DNA of 64,000 nucleotides from Oligoflexus sp. Its GTDB lineage: Bacteria; Bdellovibrionota_B; Oligoflexia; Oligoflexales; Oligoflexaceae. The stretch is taken from positions 186,001 through 250,000 of the forward strand of contig JACMOC010000017.1 in the NCBI GenBank assembly GCA_014378195.1, in the 5' to 3' direction. Below the pieces are notes generated by a model. The model was not told the origin of the DNA and ran no database searches. It was given only the letters and a program-made list of their open reading frames with translations. The first letter of the stretch is position 1, and every line of letters begins with the position of its first letter. The translations under genes were made by a program, and so were the position numbers. This document shows, in pieces, positions 1 to 8,671 of this stretch.

Positions 1-839
1 TCGCGCATAAACATCTGACAAAAAGCGACCGCTATCGCTGACCGGCGTTCGACGCTCAAGGCTAAAACTTCGGGGCTATCGATGTTTACCCCGTGTTCAT
101 AGGATGTGGTGAGAATACGTTCGGCGCTATAGCGCGGATAGGTCCGCGGTATTACAAATCGAACGTCGGATGCCACCAGGCCGCGGGCTTCTTCGGTGAA
201 AGCCATTTCTTTGTGATAGTCGAGCTCCTGATGCAGCATGCTGCGAATCTCTTCAAATAGCTCATCAAAAGCTGAGTTATTTGTCGGCATGAGTTTGAGA
301 AGACTGAGGATCGAACGGAGGGCTTTGACATCGCTATCGACCGCTTCTTCAACCCCAGGATACTGAACCTTTAAGCAGACCTCCTCACCCGTAGCTATGA
401 CGACCGCGCGATGGACCTGGCCCATTGAGGCTGCCGCAAGGGGCTTGGTATCGATTTTAAGCTCGGCAATCGCTTCGGGCGAGAGACGTTCTTTGATGAG
501 GCGTTCGATTTCTTTCCACTCGACCGTGATGCTTTGTTCGTTGAGCATCTTCAGCTGTGCGACAACTTCTTCGGGCAGAAAATGTTCGCCATATAGGGCT
601 AACATCTGTCCCACTTTCATGAGGCTGCCTTTCAATCGACCGAGCTCGCTCGTTAAGAGGCGCGCCTGGACATTCATGAGGGCTTTGAAGTTCTGGTCGC
701 GGCCATCGCTATCCGTGAACGCACCTTTGATGCCGTTCATGGCCAAATGCGCTCCCGACTGGACAGCCAACTTAGTGAGGCTGAGACTGCGATCAAAAAG
801 ACCAGACCGTATTTTTTTAAGCGTTTTTTCTTCGGTCAC
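1..839 (-). CDS. ABC1/AarF (UbiB-like) atypical kinase, partial
   Basis: The gene runs off the left edge, so only the first 279 residues are visible. The N-terminal KxGQ motif is at residues 75-78 (MKVGQ), followed by the alanine-rich loop AAASMGQVHRA at about 135-145 that replaces the glycine-rich loop in this family. A conserved lysine lies in VCLKVQYPG near residue 157. These are the hallmarks of the ABC1/UbiB/COQ8 family of atypical ATP-binding proteins, linked to ubiquinone biosynthesis or lipid handling. The start is GTG: AGGAG sits 6 bases upstream. A terminator for the upstream M13 gene separates the two, so this gene probably has its own promoter. Whether it is UbiB proper or one of the other ABC1 paralogues cannot be told without the C-terminus. 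The family call is secure. Confidence 0.88.
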   Translation of the reverse strand, partial: MTEEKTLKKIRSGLFDRSLSLTKLAVQSGAHLAMNGIKGAFTDSDGRDQNFKALMNVQARLLTSELGRLKGSLMKVGQMLALYGEHFLPEEVVAQLKMLNEQSITVEWKEIERLIKERLSPEAIAELKIDTKPLAAASMGQVHRAVVIATGEEVCLKVQYPGVEEAVDSDVKALRSILSLLKLMPTNNSAFDELFEEIRSMLHQELDYHKEMAFTEEARGLVASDVRFVIPRTYPRYSAERILTTSYEHGVNIDSPEVLALSVERRSAIAVAFCQMFMR

Positions 840-908
840 ACCGGACTCCTATCGAGAGTGTGACTATTGAAGCAGATCGAAGATGAGAAAACAATCCGCA
901 AAGGGGGA

Positions 909-934
909 CAAAAAAGCCCCCTTGAGCGAGGGCT
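909..934 (-). terminator. Rho-independent terminator of the M13 peptidase gene
   Basis: Read on the minus strand, a GC-rich hairpin (AGCCC...GGGCT arms) is followed directly by a run of six T. It begins only a few bases after the stop codon of the M13 peptidase gene. Confidence 0.75.
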
Positions 935-941
935 TCGACAA

Positions 942-2942
942 TCACCAGATTTTGACTATTTCGTCGGGCTTCAGAACCATCGCATCACCTGCTTTGCAGG
1001 CGAAGGCCTCGGCAAAGGCCGGCTGGTTTTTGAGCTGCTGGTTCACGCGTGCATAACCGCGCGAATGCGGATCAGTCTTGAGCATCTGCTCGGCATACTT
1101 GGGAAGTTCAACGCCGCACCATAGGCGACCGTACTGCAGAAAGAAGGCTTTTTTCTGCTCGATCGTGCCTTTTCCTGCTGGGAAAGCGGCATGGTAGGCG
1201 AACGTTACACCTGTGAGGTCTCCGATGTTTTCGCCGAGAGTGAGTTCGCCGTTATGACCAATTTTGTTAAACTGATCGACAAACTTTTTGCCTCGCCCTC
1301 GAAAGGTTTCGATATCCTTATCGCTCATCCATTGGCGGAGTTTACCTTCCGAATCGTACTTCGCGCCCTGATCGTCAATACCATGTCCCAGTTCATGGCC
1401 GATCACGGCACCCACTGCTCCTAGATTCACTTCAATCGGGAGACTCGGATCGTAGAAGGGGTACTGAAGGATTCCGATCGGCATCACAAACTTATTGTCT
1501 GTCGAGCTGTAATAAGCGTTCACAGTCAAGGGGCCCATTCCCCAGCGATCTCGGTTTCGCGGTTTGAGGAGTTCGGCATACATGCGGGCCGTCTCGGCTT
1601 TATCGAGGGCACGTGCATTAGCTATAGGTGTGCCTCTTGTATAAGTGGCGGGGGGATTGAAATACCACTCTTCGTCATTGAGAGGTTTGACGAGCTGGAG
1701 TTTAGCTTTGCTCATCTTCTCAATGGCACCCTTCCTCCCTTCTTCGCTCAACCATGTGTTGGTTTTGACACCGTCAATGATAGACGCGCGAACTTTTTCA
1801 GCCAGATTAACGAATTTTTCCTGAGGGAAGTCAGGGAACATGACGGGAAGGAGCTCGGCATCCAATTCCTTAGTGAAGGTTCCCATAACCATTTGCGTAC
1901 AGCGTTCTTCACGAACGGGGCGTACCGGGGAGGCGCCGAGGTGTTTTTGGTTAAACGCGTATTTCGTCTGGAAGAACTCAGGGTATGCATCGTCCATCAA
2001 GGAGGAAAGGCGATGGTAGAGATAGAGTGCCTTGAGATCGTCAAGATTGGCTTTCTCAAGGGTTTTTTCAGTGAAATCATAGGTTTCTGGGATAAAATGC
2101 CGAATATTAGCACGATCGGGAACCTTGGCTAGAGCCGCGTCGAGATGAAAGCTCGGATATTTCTTGAGAATGTCTTTTTTGGTGATCGAGCTTCTCTGGC
2201 TCCAGATCGCACGCATTTCCGAGGGGAGTGGATGAACCTTAGCAAATGCCGTTTCAAGGTTCAACACCGCTTTGGCGGAGTCGCTGGGTTTACTTTCGCC
2301 AATGGTGACAAAGAACTTCTCGAGAACTTTGACATAATCATCTGTAACTTCTGGCTTTAAGTAGTACGAACGCTCAGGAAGTGACTGCAATCCAACGTCA
2401 AAGTAAAAATCGAGGGTCTCCGGTTTGTCCTGGTTTGCTGCACTGCCGACGTCCACGAAGCTCGTCTCGGAAGCGTCACGTTGCGCCGCCAGAAACTTCA
2501 GGAATGCATCACGGCTTTTGAGGCTCTTGAGTTCGGTCAAGGTGGTGGCGACTTCCGAAAGCTCTTCTTTTTTGCGCGCTTCGGGGTTCATACAGGCATC
2601 GTAAACCGTGGCAAGAGTCTTCGATCGCTCCGGCAACGCTGCTTTACCATTGAGTTTGGTCTGCAGATCTTTGAGAAAAGTTTTTTTCCGGTCCAGAAGT
2701 CGCTCGCGTGAGTCCGAAAATGCGAAGGTATGATTACTGCGGTCGTCCCGGAGTTTAAAGCGACTCACAGCGGTCGAACAAGCGTACTCATAAAAGTTTT
2801 CGCAAGGGGATACGTTTTCATTGACCGGAAACTCCCTACGGGCTGGTATATCGCTCGTAGGAGTCGGTGCTACAGCTTGATTCGCAGCCAGAAGAGGGCT
2901 ACAGAGAAGCCCGGCGAGCAAAGCAAGACGAGAGTTTTTCAT
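942..2942 (-). CDS. M13 (neprilysin/PepO-like) zinc metallopeptidase, exported
   Basis: A 666-residue exported zinc endopeptidase. The zinc-binding helix VIGHELGHGIDD lies near residue 516 and the second M13 motif GENIGDL near residue 571; the glutamate of that motif is the third zinc ligand in neprilysins. Length and order match family M13. The start is taken at the internal ATG at 2942, because GGAG lies 5 bases upstream and the protein then opens with a proper signal peptide (MKNSRLALLAGLLCSPLLA). An in-frame ATG 39 bases further upstream would put charged residues before the signal. No lipobox is seen, so the mature enzyme is probably periplasmic or secreted. A terminator follows at once, so it looks monocistronic. 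Confidence 0.93.
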   Translation of the reverse strand: MKNSRLALLAGLLCSPLLAANQAVAPTPTSDIPARREFPVNENVSPCENFYEYACSTAVSRFKLRDDRSNHTFAFSDSRERLLDRKKTFLKDLQTKLNGKAALPERSKTLATVYDACMNPEARKKEELSEVATTLTELKSLKSRDAFLKFLAAQRDASETSFVDVGSAANQDKPETLDFYFDVGLQSLPERSYYLKPEVTDDYVKVLEKFFVTIGESKPSDSAKAVLNLETAFAKVHPLPSEMRAIWSQRSSITKKDILKKYPSFHLDAALAKVPDRANIRHFIPETYDFTEKTLEKANLDDLKALYLYHRLSSLMDDAYPEFFQTKYAFNQKHLGASPVRPVREERCTQMVMGTFTKELDAELLPVMFPDFPQEKFVNLAEKVRASIIDGVKTNTWLSEEGRKGAIEKMSKAKLQLVKPLNDEEWYFNPPATYTRGTPIANARALDKAETARMYAELLKPRNRDRWGMGPLTVNAYYSSTDNKFVMPIGILQYPFYDPSLPIEVNLGAVGAVIGHELGHGIDDQGAKYDSEGKLRQWMSDKDIETFRGRGKKFVDQFNKIGHNGELTLGENIGDLTGVTFAYHAAFPAGKGTIEQKKAFFLQYGRLWCGVELPKYAEQMLKTDPHSRGYARVNQQLKNQPAFAEAFACKAGDAMVLKPDEIVKIW

Positions 2943-3148
2943 GGAGGCTCCGTCAATAATTGATTTGTAAGTCTTTTTCACTTAAATCTTCTAGGGCGTA
3001 TGCTGTTTTTTGCCAAGTACAATTCGGTTGGTGTGCATTTGATGCGCAGAGGCAGCAAAGCGGTGTGGATCCACAGTCAGCACCGAAAGTTATCGGAGTG
3101 TATTAGAATAAATAATTTTTTGAGAGGGGCGAACCTTGTTAAAAATAG

Positions 3149-3170
3149 ATATGACTCTTTCGAGTCATAT
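3149..3170. repeat. Perfect 9-bp palindromic hairpin ATATGACTC/GAGTCATAT
   Basis: Two perfect 9-base arms enclose a four-base TTTC loop about 90 bases upstream of the SNF2 start codon. It could be an operator for a dimeric regulator or a leader hairpin in the mRNA. No T-run follows, so it is not an ordinary terminator. Confidence 0.55.
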
Positions 3171-3186
3171 ACCGATCCCCTCTAGT

Positions 3187-3215
3187 GCCGGCGAAACTTG
3201 GGCGAGTTTCCCGGC
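3187..3215 (+). repeat. Second leader hairpin (GCCG/GAAAC arms)
   Basis: GCCG-GC-GAAAC pairs with GTTTC-C-CGGC across an eight-base loop, giving a 9-pair stem with a small internal loop. It sits 42 bases before the SNF2 start codon, only 16 bases after the preceding hairpin. Confidence 0.45.
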
Positions 3216-3257
3216 CTATAGTGTTTTCATCCCCAATATTTCATTGACGAGTCGCCT

Positions 3258-6200
3258 ATGACTCTCAATCTGATCAATACTCTCGCAGAATTAGATGAGA
3301 CCGTGCGGTCCAACCTCCTCACATTCGTTGAACGCGAGCTCGCCCGCGAATATGCCCCAAAGCATCGTAACAAAGCCTTGAAAATGAGTCCTGATGCCAT
3401 CGCCGCGCTGAAACTCTCTGGTGAACGCATGACTGCTGAGGTTCGCGAAGGCGGCAAATCCTATCGCACCGACATGACCTTTCCTTTATTTGACCTCGAC
3501 AACGATTACACACTGCTCGTATGCAGCTGCCAGCGTGATGTTTTGAGCCTAGAGGCTCAGCGCTGTGCCCATATGTACTTTTTTCAGGATAAAGTTCGAA
3601 TCGCCCTTGAGGTCCTCAAACAAAAAGCGGCTTCGGCCGATGACCCCCTCCAAAGTCTGACGACTCTTTTGGAGATCTCCGCGGAGGAGGATGAAGACCG
3701 TTGGCTCAAAGAATTCCGATGGCGCTGGATATTTGATGCAAACCGTTTCACACTTCATTTTGAGCAGGAGGCACGCGATCGTTATGAGCCTGATGCCGCA
3801 TGGCGATGGGTCAGGAATCTAAACGTTGAAGAATGGCTCAAACTCGAACCGGGGCGGGCACGGGCGGCGACGCCGGAGCAGGATGTGTTTGACTTGTTTC
3901 TGGAAGCCAAACTCAAGGGCGTAAGTCTCTCCGACGGTCATCGGACTCTCACACTCGAATCATCCACTTGGTCATTCTCGATTACCGAAGACGCGAACGG
4001 CCTTAGCATTAAACCGGATTTTCCGCCGAAGCATCTTTGTGTTGAGGGCAGGGGCGTCATCGGCTGGTTTGAGCAAAGCGGAAGTCTTACCCTCATCGAG
4101 CTGCATGCCCGCGAAGAACAGTTCCTTCATTACCTCACACGCATGAACAAGCCTTTTCCGCTTGAGCACAAAGAGCGTGTTTTGGAAATGCTTGGCCGCA
4201 TGGACAGTGCTGTGTTTCGCCTCAATGCCGAAAATACGGGTCCTGATACCCCCGCAGCTTATCAGGCAATCCTGCGTTTAACTCCTTTCAAACGCGGAGG
4301 CATGCGTATTGAGCTTCGTATGCAAATCGAAACCGGCCTCTGCCTTGTGCCGGGAACCGGTTCCGAGCGGGTGACGAAAGTCAAAGGGAACGGCAGCTGG
4401 GAGCGCGATTTAAGGGAAGAGGTTCGAAAAGGGGAGCGCTTGGTCGAAGCCCTTGGCCTTGAATATCTGCCTCAACCCGAACCCGGAGTCTGGATCGCTT
4501 TTAATGACGGTAAAGCACTTGAATGTGTAGCGCGCATCGAAGAGCAGAAGGGAAAGGCCGATTTTATTGTCGAATGGCCGAGTTTTTTGGCCAAAAAAAC
4601 TTATGACATTGCCGCTCCCTTGACGACGACCAACCTCAAGGTGAGCGTCGGCGAAAAAAAGGATTGGTTATCCGTCGAAGGCTGGCTTGAACTGGATGAC
4701 GGTCACAAGCTAAGCCTGCGGGACGTTTTAAAAACGATCAAACGCCGCAATAACTACCTTCAGCTGCCTGACGGGCGGTGGTCACTGATTCCCGAACATT
4801 TTAAAGATAAGCTGGAACCGCTGGCCGCGAGTATCGATATTGAGGACGAGACCGGGGAGATGACACTCAATCTTTCCGCTCTTGATGACGAGGCGCAGCT
4901 GGCGGCGATTGAACAGTTTCCTTTTCAGGAGAGTTCAAAGAAATTCTGGAGCCTTGTCGCGCGGGCGCGCAAAAGCCGCGAGACTATAGTTACCCTCCCG
5001 AGCGGCCTTGATGCCGAATTGAGGCCCTACCAAAAAGAGGGCTTTTTTTGGCTTTCACGCCTGGCTGAATGGGGTCTCGGTGCGTGTCTTGCTGATGACA
5101 TGGGGCTAGGGAAAACCGTACAGACCCTCGCGATACTCTTATCGCGTCAGGCCAAGGGACCTTCTCTCGTCATTGCTCCAAGTTCCCTGAGCTACAATTG
5201 GCAAAACGAAGCCGCTAAGTTCGCGCCTGAGCTCAGGATCATACAGATGCGCGAATTATCAGGCCGGGGACTCGGCATGAGTTTTAAAGCGGGTGATGTT
5301 GTTGTTGCGAGTTACGGCATGATTATGCGGTATGCCGAAAATCTCAGCGAAACGAAATGGAATGTTTTGGTTCTGGATGAAGCGCAGCTGATCAAGAACG
5401 CTCTGACCAAAACAGCAGGTGCAGTCCAAACTTTGGACGCCGAGTGGCGCGTGGCGCTCAGTGGGACACCCATCGAAAATCACCTGGGTGATCTCTGGTC
5501 ACTTTTTCGCACCATTTCCCCAGGACTTTTTGGGGAATGGGAAAAATTCAAAAGAAGTTATGTTTACCCTATAGAACGAGAAAATTCAGAGGTGGCGAAA
5601 CTCCGCTTGAAGAATAAAATTGCACCTTTCGTTTTGCGCCGTATGAAAAAGGATTACCTCACGGAGCTTCCCGAAAAAACGGAAGTCGACCTTTGGATCG
5701 ACCTGAGTACCGAAGAACAGACCGCCTACGATGCGATGCGGGGCGAAGCTATTGAGAAGGTCCAGATTCTGGTTGAAGAAGATCCGGAAGCCAAAACTCA
5801 GATGCAAATCCTTGCCGCACTTACCCGGCTTCGGCAGGCGGCTTGTCATAGAGCTTTGGTTGATGAAAGCTATGAGGGCACATCAAGCAAAGTCGAGGCC
5901 TTGAAGGCGCGATTGGAAGAACTGAAAGACGCCGGCCATGCCGCTCTTGTTTTCAGTCAGTTCACCCGTTTTCTCAAGATTATCCAGCGCGAGCTTAAGG
6001 CTCAAGGTCTCAAGGTTCTCTATCTCGATGGTTCAACGCCAGCTAAAGAGCGGCTGCGTCTGGTCGATGAGTTCCAACAGGGTGATTATGATGTATTTCT
6101 GATTTCCCTTAAAGCGGGTGGCACGGGGCTCAACCTTACACGCGCCAGCTATGTGTTCCATCTGGATCCCTGGTGGAACCCGGCGATTGAAAACCAGGCG

Positions 6201-6464
6201 AGCGATCGTGCCTATCGAATGGGGCAGAAACGAGCTGTAACAGTTTATCGGATGCGTTCCCGCGGAACGATCGAAGAACTGATCCATGCGATGCATGGAG
6301 AGAAAAAAGCTCTGGTGGAATCGGTATTGGAAGGGCGGCTGGAAGCAGACAAAGTGAAGTGGAAAGACCTTTGGACGGCATTATGGCCCGAATCAAACAC
6401 GAATAAAGCGGCCGAATCCCCTTGGAAAAAGCCCCCCTCTCAAAGGGAAGAGGGCTTGTTCTGA
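3258..6464 (+). CDS. SWIM zinc-finger SNF2-family DEAD/DEAH helicase
   Basis: A 1068-residue Swi2/Snf2-type double-stranded DNA translocase. An N-terminal SWIM zinc finger is visible (CSC at about residue 88, then CAH, the CxC...CxH pattern). The helicase core is C-terminal: Walker A DDMGLGKT near residue 612, a DEAQ Walker B near 706, SGTPIENHLGDLWSLF, then the helicase-C motifs GGTGLNLTRA near 954 and the RMGQ motif near 990. The middle third is the poorly conserved bacterial SNF2-associated region. Bacterial members of this RapA/HepA-like group act on DNA or transcription complexes; the substrate here is unknown. The last codons overlap a hairpin that serves the convergent lipoprotein gene. 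Confidence 0.92.
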   Translation: MTLNLINTLAELDETVRSNLLTFVERELAREYAPKHRNKALKMSPDAIAALKLSGERMTAEVREGGKSYRTDMTFPLFDLDNDYTLLVCSCQRDVLSLEAQRCAHMYFFQDKVRIALEVLKQKAASADDPLQSLTTLLEISAEEDEDRWLKEFRWRWIFDANRFTLHFEQEARDRYEPDAAWRWVRNLNVEEWLKLEPGRARAATPEQDVFDLFLEAKLKGVSLSDGHRTLTLESSTWSFSITEDANGLSIKPDFPPKHLCVEGRGVIGWFEQSGSLTLIELHAREEQFLHYLTRMNKPFPLEHKERVLEMLGRMDSAVFRLNAENTGPDTPAAYQAILRLTPFKRGGMRIELRMQIETGLCLVPGTGSERVTKVKGNGSWERDLREEVRKGERLVEALGLEYLPQPEPGVWIAFNDGKALECVARIEEQKGKADFIVEWPSFLAKKTYDIAAPLTTTNLKVSVGEKKDWLSVEGWLELDDGHKLSLRDVLKTIKRRNNYLQLPDGRWSLIPEHFKDKLEPLAASIDIEDETGEMTLNLSALDDEAQLAAIEQFPFQESSKKFWSLVARARKSRETIVTLPSGLDAELRPYQKEGFFWLSRLAEWGLGACLADDMGLGKTVQTLAILLSRQAKGPSLVIAPSSLSYNWQNEAAKFAPELRIIQMRELSGRGLGMSFKAGDVVVASYGMIMRYAENLSETKWNVLVLDEAQLIKNALTKTAGAVQTLDAEWRVALSGTPIENHLGDLWSLFRTISPGLFGEWEKFKRSYVYPIERENSEVAKLRLKNKIAPFVLRRMKKDYLTELPEKTEVDLWIDLSTEEQTAYDAMRGEAIEKVQILVEEDPEAKTQMQILAALTRLRQAACHRALVDESYEGTSSKVEALKARLEELKDAGHAALVFSQFTRFLKIIQRELKAQGLKVLYLDGSTPAKERLRLVDEFQQGDYDVFLISLKAGGTGLNLTRASYVFHLDPWWNPAIENQASDRAYRMGQKRAVTVYRMRSRGTIEELIHAMHGEKKALVESVLEGRLEADKVKWKDLWTALWPESNTNKAAESPWKKPPSQREEGLF
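6426..6457 (-). terminator. Terminator for the SH3 lipoprotein gene, inside the 3' end of the SNF2 gene
   Basis: On the minus strand AAGCCCTCT pairs with AGAGGGGGGCTT and is followed by TTTTT. The plus-strand reading ends in TTGTT and may also terminate weakly. The hairpin lies within the last codons of the convergent helicase gene. Confidence 0.7.
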
Positions 6465-6471
6465 GGACGTG

Positions 6472-7188
6472 TCATTTCCAAGCTTTAGCAGAAGTTTGGC
6501 GACCGACTGGTGATTGCGAAAGACTTGCGACTTCCACATAACCGCGGTTGAGGACATTTGCCCAGCCACCTTCGATTTTAACGAGTACCGGGTCACCTTT
6601 TGAAAGGTTGCCGACTGTCTGAGCGGTTGCCGACGGACCATTGTGAAGAGCCGCGGAGGCAGCACTTACGTAATAGACGCGCATGTCACCACTTGGAACT
6701 TGTACAGCAGTTGCCGCAGGAGCAGCCGTTTGGCCTGCAGGTGCAGCAGGAGTCGCAGACGCGTCAGCTGTTGCAGGAACTGCATCGGTTGCAGCGGGAG
6801 CTGGCGCTGCGGCTGCAGCGTCAGTTGCAGGCATTGTGCCTTCAGCACCGGCAGGAGTAGCAGCTGCTGTTTCTGCGCCGGCTGGAGCGGCAGGGTTTTC
6901 CGAATTTAAAAGTTCTGGAGGGATATCACTGGGAGTGCCTCCTGCTGCAGCGGCTGCATTTGCAGCACCACCGTTTGCATCCTCAAAAGCCACGTTGCCG
7001 TCGCTTGAGTTTGCTTCGGCGCCTTCAACGGCCGCTTCTGCGTTACCATCGGCGTTCGCCGCATTGCCCTCATCTGATGCTTCCACTTCATCTGCTGCTT
7101 GGTCGTCACCGCCGGACGAGCAAGCCGTTAGACCCGGCATCGACAAGACGCCTATCAACATCCATTTGACAGAGTGCCTCAATTTCAT
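6472..7188 (-). CDS. Lipoprotein with Ala/Pro-rich linker and C-terminal SH3b-like domain
   Basis: 238 residues. The signal peptide ends in a lipobox (LTAC, Cys 23), so the protein should be anchored in the outer or inner membrane. Residues 25-160 are extremely rich in Ala, with Glu/Asp first and Pro/Thr later: a long, probably disordered spacer. The last 75 residues (RVYYVSAASAALHNGPS... to GYVEVASL) look like a bacterial SH3 domain, often a peptidoglycan or peptide-binding module. The start at 7188 is chosen over an ATG 27 bases upstream because AGGA lies 7 bases before it and the signal peptide then begins with MKLRHSVK. This resembles tethered wall-binding lipoproteins; the specific role is unknown. 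Confidence 0.82.
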   Translation of the reverse strand: MKLRHSVKWMLIGVLSMPGLTACSSGGDDQAADEVEASDEGNAANADGNAEAAVEGAEANSSDGNVAFEDANGGAANAAAAAGGTPSDIPPELLNSENPAAPAGAETAAATPAGAEGTMPATDAAAAAPAPAATDAVPATADASATPAAPAGQTAAPAATAVQVPSGDMRVYYVSAASAALHNGPSATAQTVGNLSKGDPVLVKIEGGWANVLNRGYVEVASLSQSPVGRQTSAKAWK

Positions 7189-7461
7189 GTGCTGTCCTTT
7201 CCTGTGACATGACACGTTCCTGGTCTTTCTTTCGGAGGGTATAGTTTTAACTTTAAGGCGTCCTGACTAACTCTTTGAAATGACTGTATGTATTTCCTTC
7301 CTGACGGCACGTCATATTCTATGCTTTCCAAGGGGAGCGACTTATTTCTTTTGTCGAATTCGCTTTGGCGAAAGGCGAAGGAGGGAGACACTTTCTTGAA
7401 AATATGGGAGCTTAAGCTGTTATCGGCGCCCACGTTTTTAGCGCTTCATGAGGTTAGTATT

Positions 7462-8496
7462 ATGGTCCAGTCGGCTTGGGGTTCGCGTGAGACGCAGTTT
7501 TTCTATTCCCTCACTCCCGAAAAAGTCCTCGACGCTGTGGAACATTCCTTGGGGGTACGGTGCACGGGACGAAGCATGGCCCACGCAAGTATGGAAAATC
7601 GCGTCTACGAGATTGAACTCGAACGTGATGAGAACGATGTTTCGCCGGCTCGCTCACTTGAACATTTGGTCATCGCGAAGTTTTATCGTCCAGGTCGATG
7701 GACCAAAGAACAAATTCTTGAAGAGCATTCGTATCTGAAAGCGCTCGATGCAGAGGAAATACCTGTCGTGGCGCCGAAGGCGTTCAAGGATGGGGCGACC
7801 TTACATCAGCTGGAAGACAGCGGTATTTATTATGCAATATTTCCGAAAGTTGCGGGACGTTCGCCCCAGGAAATTACCTTAAGTGAGATTGAGCAGATCG
7901 GACGCCTCCTGGGACGTATGCACAACGTCGGCGCGCAGATCAAAGCGCAGCATAGAATTCGCCTGACGCCCGAAGTTTATTTAAAAGAGAATTTCGCTTA
8001 CCTCATCCGGGAGAATCTACTCCCTGAACGTTTGCGAGGACCCTTCAGCGAACTCGTGGAACGGCTGGCGAAAGTCGCCGCGCTTCGCTTTAAGGGGATC
8101 GATAATATATTGATCCATGGCGATTGTCATATGGGTAACCTCCTTCAGTTTGGGACCCATTATTCATGGGTGGATTTTGACGATAGTTTGATCGGTCCGG
8201 CTGTTCAGGATCTTTGGCTCCTCTTACCTGGACGCGATTTATACGCGCAGCGGATGATGGATCATTTGATCGATGGTTATGAACAAATGCGGCCTTTCCC
8301 ACGGGAGACTTTGAACCTGATTGAATTATTGCGGAGTTTTCGGATGATTCATTTTGCAGCCTGGATTGGCAATCGAAGGGATGATCCGGCGTTTATTAAT
8401 GCATTTCCGCAGTATGGATCGGATGGGTATTGGCAGGAGTTGTATAATGATTTGATTGACCAGGAGGAGTGGGTTTTGAAGGATACCTGGGGTTGA
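7462..8496 (+). CDS. srkA: Stress response kinase A (SrkA/RdoA/YihE family)
   Basis: 344 residues, close to the usual length of about 330. It matches the E. coli SrkA pattern closely: ENRVYEIELE, KFYRPGRWTKEQILEEH, the catalytic HGDCHMGN near residue 220 and the metal-binding DFDDSLIGPAVQDLW that follows. SrkA is a cytoplasmic Ser/Thr protein kinase of the choline-kinase fold that protects against stress-induced death in E. coli. An open frame extends 58 codons upstream, but similarity begins at the ATG at 7462 (AGG nearby, weak), so the shorter start is preferred. It is divergent from the SH3 lipoprotein gene; the 273-base gap holds no other gene. Confidence 0.88.
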   Translation: MVQSAWGSRETQFFYSLTPEKVLDAVEHSLGVRCTGRSMAHASMENRVYEIELERDENDVSPARSLEHLVIAKFYRPGRWTKEQILEEHSYLKALDAEEIPVVAPKAFKDGATLHQLEDSGIYYAIFPKVAGRSPQEITLSEIEQIGRLLGRMHNVGAQIKAQHRIRLTPEVYLKENFAYLIRENLLPERLRGPFSELVERLAKVAALRFKGIDNILIHGDCHMGNLLQFGTHYSWVDFDDSLIGPAVQDLWLLLPGRDLYAQRMMDHLIDGYEQMRPFPRETLNLIELLRSFRMIHFAAWIGNRRDDPAFINAFPQYGSDGYWQELYNDLIDQEEWVLKDTWG

Positions 8497-8566
8497 TTGT
8501 TTTTGTTTTTTTCGTTGCCTGTTTTTCTTTTTTGGACTTGCCTTACTGTTGAATGCGGCTTCGCCC

Positions 8567-8646
8567 TTGAGGCTCTGCCTCAAACTCCGCTGGGGGCCTC
8601 CAATGGCCCCCAAGACCCCCTCATTGGCCAGGGCTACGCGCCCTGG
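8567..8646. repeat. Cluster of three hairpins (extragenic palindromic, REP-like)
   Basis: Three perfect inverted repeats follow one another in 80 bases between convergent srkA and nadA: TTGAGGC/GCCTCAA (8567-8583), GGGGGCC/GGCCCCC (8592-8611) and CCAGGG/CCCTGG (8628-8646). None is followed by a T-run. The composition is far more GC-rich than nearby intergenic DNA. The layout recalls dispersed extragenic palindromes; no second copy was noticed in this window. Confidence 0.6.
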
Positions 8647-8671
8647 AACGCCGGTTCTTTAATTAAGTTTT

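Larger units (their letters stand above)
2943..3257. other. Divergent intergenic region between M13 peptidase and SNF2 helicase
   Basis: 315 bases with no credible gene. It must hold the promoters for both flanking divergent genes. Its notable content is two strong hairpins on the SNF2-proximal side (3149-3170 and 3187-3215), listed separately. The part near 3000-3140 is AT-rich and featureless to my eye. Confidence 0.6.

Noticed and set aside
6683-7207. A long plus-strand open frame of alanine-rich sequence, antisense to the SH3 lipoprotein
   Set aside because: It is the mirror of the low-complexity linker; it has no ribosome binding site and no family likeness. The minus-strand gene has a lipobox and SH3 domain.
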